From Saprospiraceae bacterium (lineage in GTDB: Bacteria > Bacteroidota > Bacteroidia > Chitinophagales > Saprospiraceae), in assembly GCA_028282725.1 (NCBI GenBank), contig JANQHF010000089.1:1-53346 (forward strand): a stretch of 53,346 nucleotides of DNA. Reading direction: 5' to 3'. Each line of letters begins with the position of its first letter. Positions within the stretch are counted from its first letter, which is position 1. Below are positions 52,669-53,346 of the stretch, one piece after another. Made by a program: the position numbers and the translations under genes. The notes beneath the pieces were generated by a model. It saw nothing but the letters and a program-made list of their open reading frames with translations. It was not told the DNA's origin and ran no database searches.

Positions 52669-53159
52669 AAACGCTCTTGATGTTATTATTCGGTGCATTC
52701 CTAGTGGTGGTACAGGAAGACGGTACCCAGGAATTAAACCTTGACGAACAATCGGAATTCAAGTATATGATCCAAATGATTAATTATGCCGGAGAAAAGG
52801 CATACATAATCGTTTCGCTTGTCAATCCCCAAGGTGAATATGAATCCACACTTGCTGTCCTTGGAGATGATGACGAGTGGTATAAAGACATGAAAACCTG
52901 GTGGTCTTTTGCTTCTGAATCTGACCAGCAGATCGATGGAATCACCAGTGCCTCTATTGGAAATGGAGATCGTCGTATAGGGTTGATCAAGGTGAACAAT
53001 CAAATGATTGAATCCGGATATAAATTGAGGTTTGAATCTGCGGTCGAAGATCAGGACTATTTTTCTGTTGATGTTGAAGTTCCACTCAATTCAGTGGAAG
53101 GGCCATTCAAAAAAGAGGGGATAGGATGGATTCGATATATCAGACTAATCCCTAGCTAA
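52665..53159 (+). CDS. DUF2271 family exported protein
   Basis: A 164-residue protein with an N-terminal hydrophobic segment (MKTLLMLLFGAFLVVVQ) and a beta-rich domain of the DUF2271 type: AYIIVSLVNPQGEYESTLAVLG, WYKDMKTWWSF, IDGITSASIGNGDRRIGLI and a final strand pair ending WIRYIRLIPS. Function unknown. The family is regularly found beside PepSY membrane proteins and TonB receptors for iron; here it overlaps the ankyrin gene by 4 bases and precedes the PepSY gene by 2 bases. Confidence 0.78.
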   Translation: MKTLLMLLFGAFLVVVQEDGTQELNLDEQSEFKYMIQMINYAGEKAYIIVSLVNPQGEYESTLAVLGDDDEWYKDMKTWWSFASESDQQIDGITSASIGNGDRRIGLIKVNNQMIESGYKLRFESAVEDQDYFSVDVEVPLNSVEGPFKKEGIGWIRYIRLIPS

Positions 53160-53161
53160 TC

Positions 53162-53346
53162 GTGATCTCATCGGTATGGCGTTTAAGCCACCGAATCCTG
53201 GCGCTCACGTCGGCATTATTTATAATCCTGGTGTGTATAACGGGTATATTTTTAGCGGTTGAACCAATTGTCAAGGAGTTTGAAATCCAATGGGTAGTGC
53301 CGCAAGATGATTTTTCGGTTGCAGACCTCTTGCGGGTGCTGGGAAA
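53162..53346 (+). CDS. PepSY-associated membrane protein, N-terminal part
   Basis: The gene is cut by the window edge after 61 codons. GTG at 53162 follows the previous stop by 2 bases. It starts with the segment SVWRLSHRILALTSALFIIL, then VCITGIFLAVEPI, the first membrane helix of PepSY_TM proteins with the histidine in RLSHR, followed by the periplasmic part. Full-length members carry four helices and PepSY domains, sometimes with a flavodoxin or reductase module, and are thought to reduce ferric iron or haem complexes. It closes the visible part of the haem operon. Confidence 0.78.
   Translation, partial: MISSVWRLSHRILALTSALFIILVCITGIFLAVEPIVKEFEIQWVVPQDDFSVADLLRVLG

Noticed and set aside
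1..53346. rRNA, tRNA, riboswitch or insertion sequence
   Set aside because: I looked for conserved rRNA stretches, tRNA cloverleafs, common riboswitch cores and transposase frames and saw none; a covariance-model search would be needed to be certain about small RNAs.

Overview
The window reads as chromosome of a Bacteroidota bacterium, most likely a Saprospiria/Cytophagia-type environmental species; the exact taxon cannot be fixed from the sequence. The case rests on family content: HmuY, DUF5916, DUF6090, DUF6607, a TPR hybrid two-component regulator with receiver and AraC domains, and a 3-coathanger-like C-terminus. It also rests on promoters of the Bacteroidota form TTTG-N19-21-TAnnTTTG. 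There are no rRNA or tRNA genes, CRISPR arrays, integrases or transposases that I can recognise. Short hairpin repeats and decayed genes are common.

Layout. Positions 1-4059 (minus) hold a metal-chelate ABC uptake operon: three tandem paralogous solute-binding proteins followed by a FecCD permease cut by the window edge. Next come an exported sarcosine-oxidase-like flavoenzyme and a CBM9/DUF5916 outer-membrane protein. A 7-1-7 palindrome (TGCAACA-N-TGTTGCA type) overlaps the predicted promoters of both the binding-protein operon and the DUF5916 gene, so the two are probably co-regulated. Positions 8-19 kb carry a class III cyclase/TPR protein with an NTF2-fold partner, a DUF2911 protein, a broken DUF6090 gene, a broken DUF7282-like gene, an M48-like protein lacking the HExxH histidines, a cytochrome c/sugar dehydrogenase fusion, a beta-propeller protein and a CPA2 antiporter. 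Positions 19-32.7 kb carry a tricorn-like protease, a MarR plus S41 protease pair, an intact DUF6090 gene, an AlkD-like protein, remnants of a tail-fibre-like (S74) gene and of a hydrolase, pgm, an exported O-methyltransferase, and a serine hydrolase/D-aminoacylase fusion.

Positions 32.7-35.1 kb hold a BlaI/BlaR1-like (M56) pair divergent from that fusion; the BlaI-type operators sit exactly on both promoter elements. Positions 35.4-40.3 kb hold a divergent pair: a TPR hybrid histidine kinase and an unusual protein with a LuxR-type DNA-binding domain, one membrane helix and a large fibre-like exported region. A DUF559 endonuclease gene follows inside a nest of palindromes, then a DUF1080-like lipoprotein, a LuxR-domain pseudogene with two stop codons and a large BNR-repeat protein. 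From 46.2 kb to the end (plus) there is a small nuclease-like protein, an NYN/LabA protein, and a haem-acquisition operon: HmuY, DUF6607, TonB-dependent receptor, exported ankyrin protein, DUF2271 and a PepSY membrane protein cut by the window edge.

Two families of intergenic hairpins are scattered through the window: five copies of a 10-bp-stem element (ATTCGTAGTC / GACTACGAAT) and seven copies of a 15-16-bp-stem element (GGTTTACTAAACTT / AAGTTTAGTAAACC and a GCTTTAC variant with compensating base changes). The strongest leads are the LuxR-TM-fibre protein beside the hybrid kinase, the BlaI/BlaR1-D-aminoacylase divergon, and the shared 7-1-7 operator.
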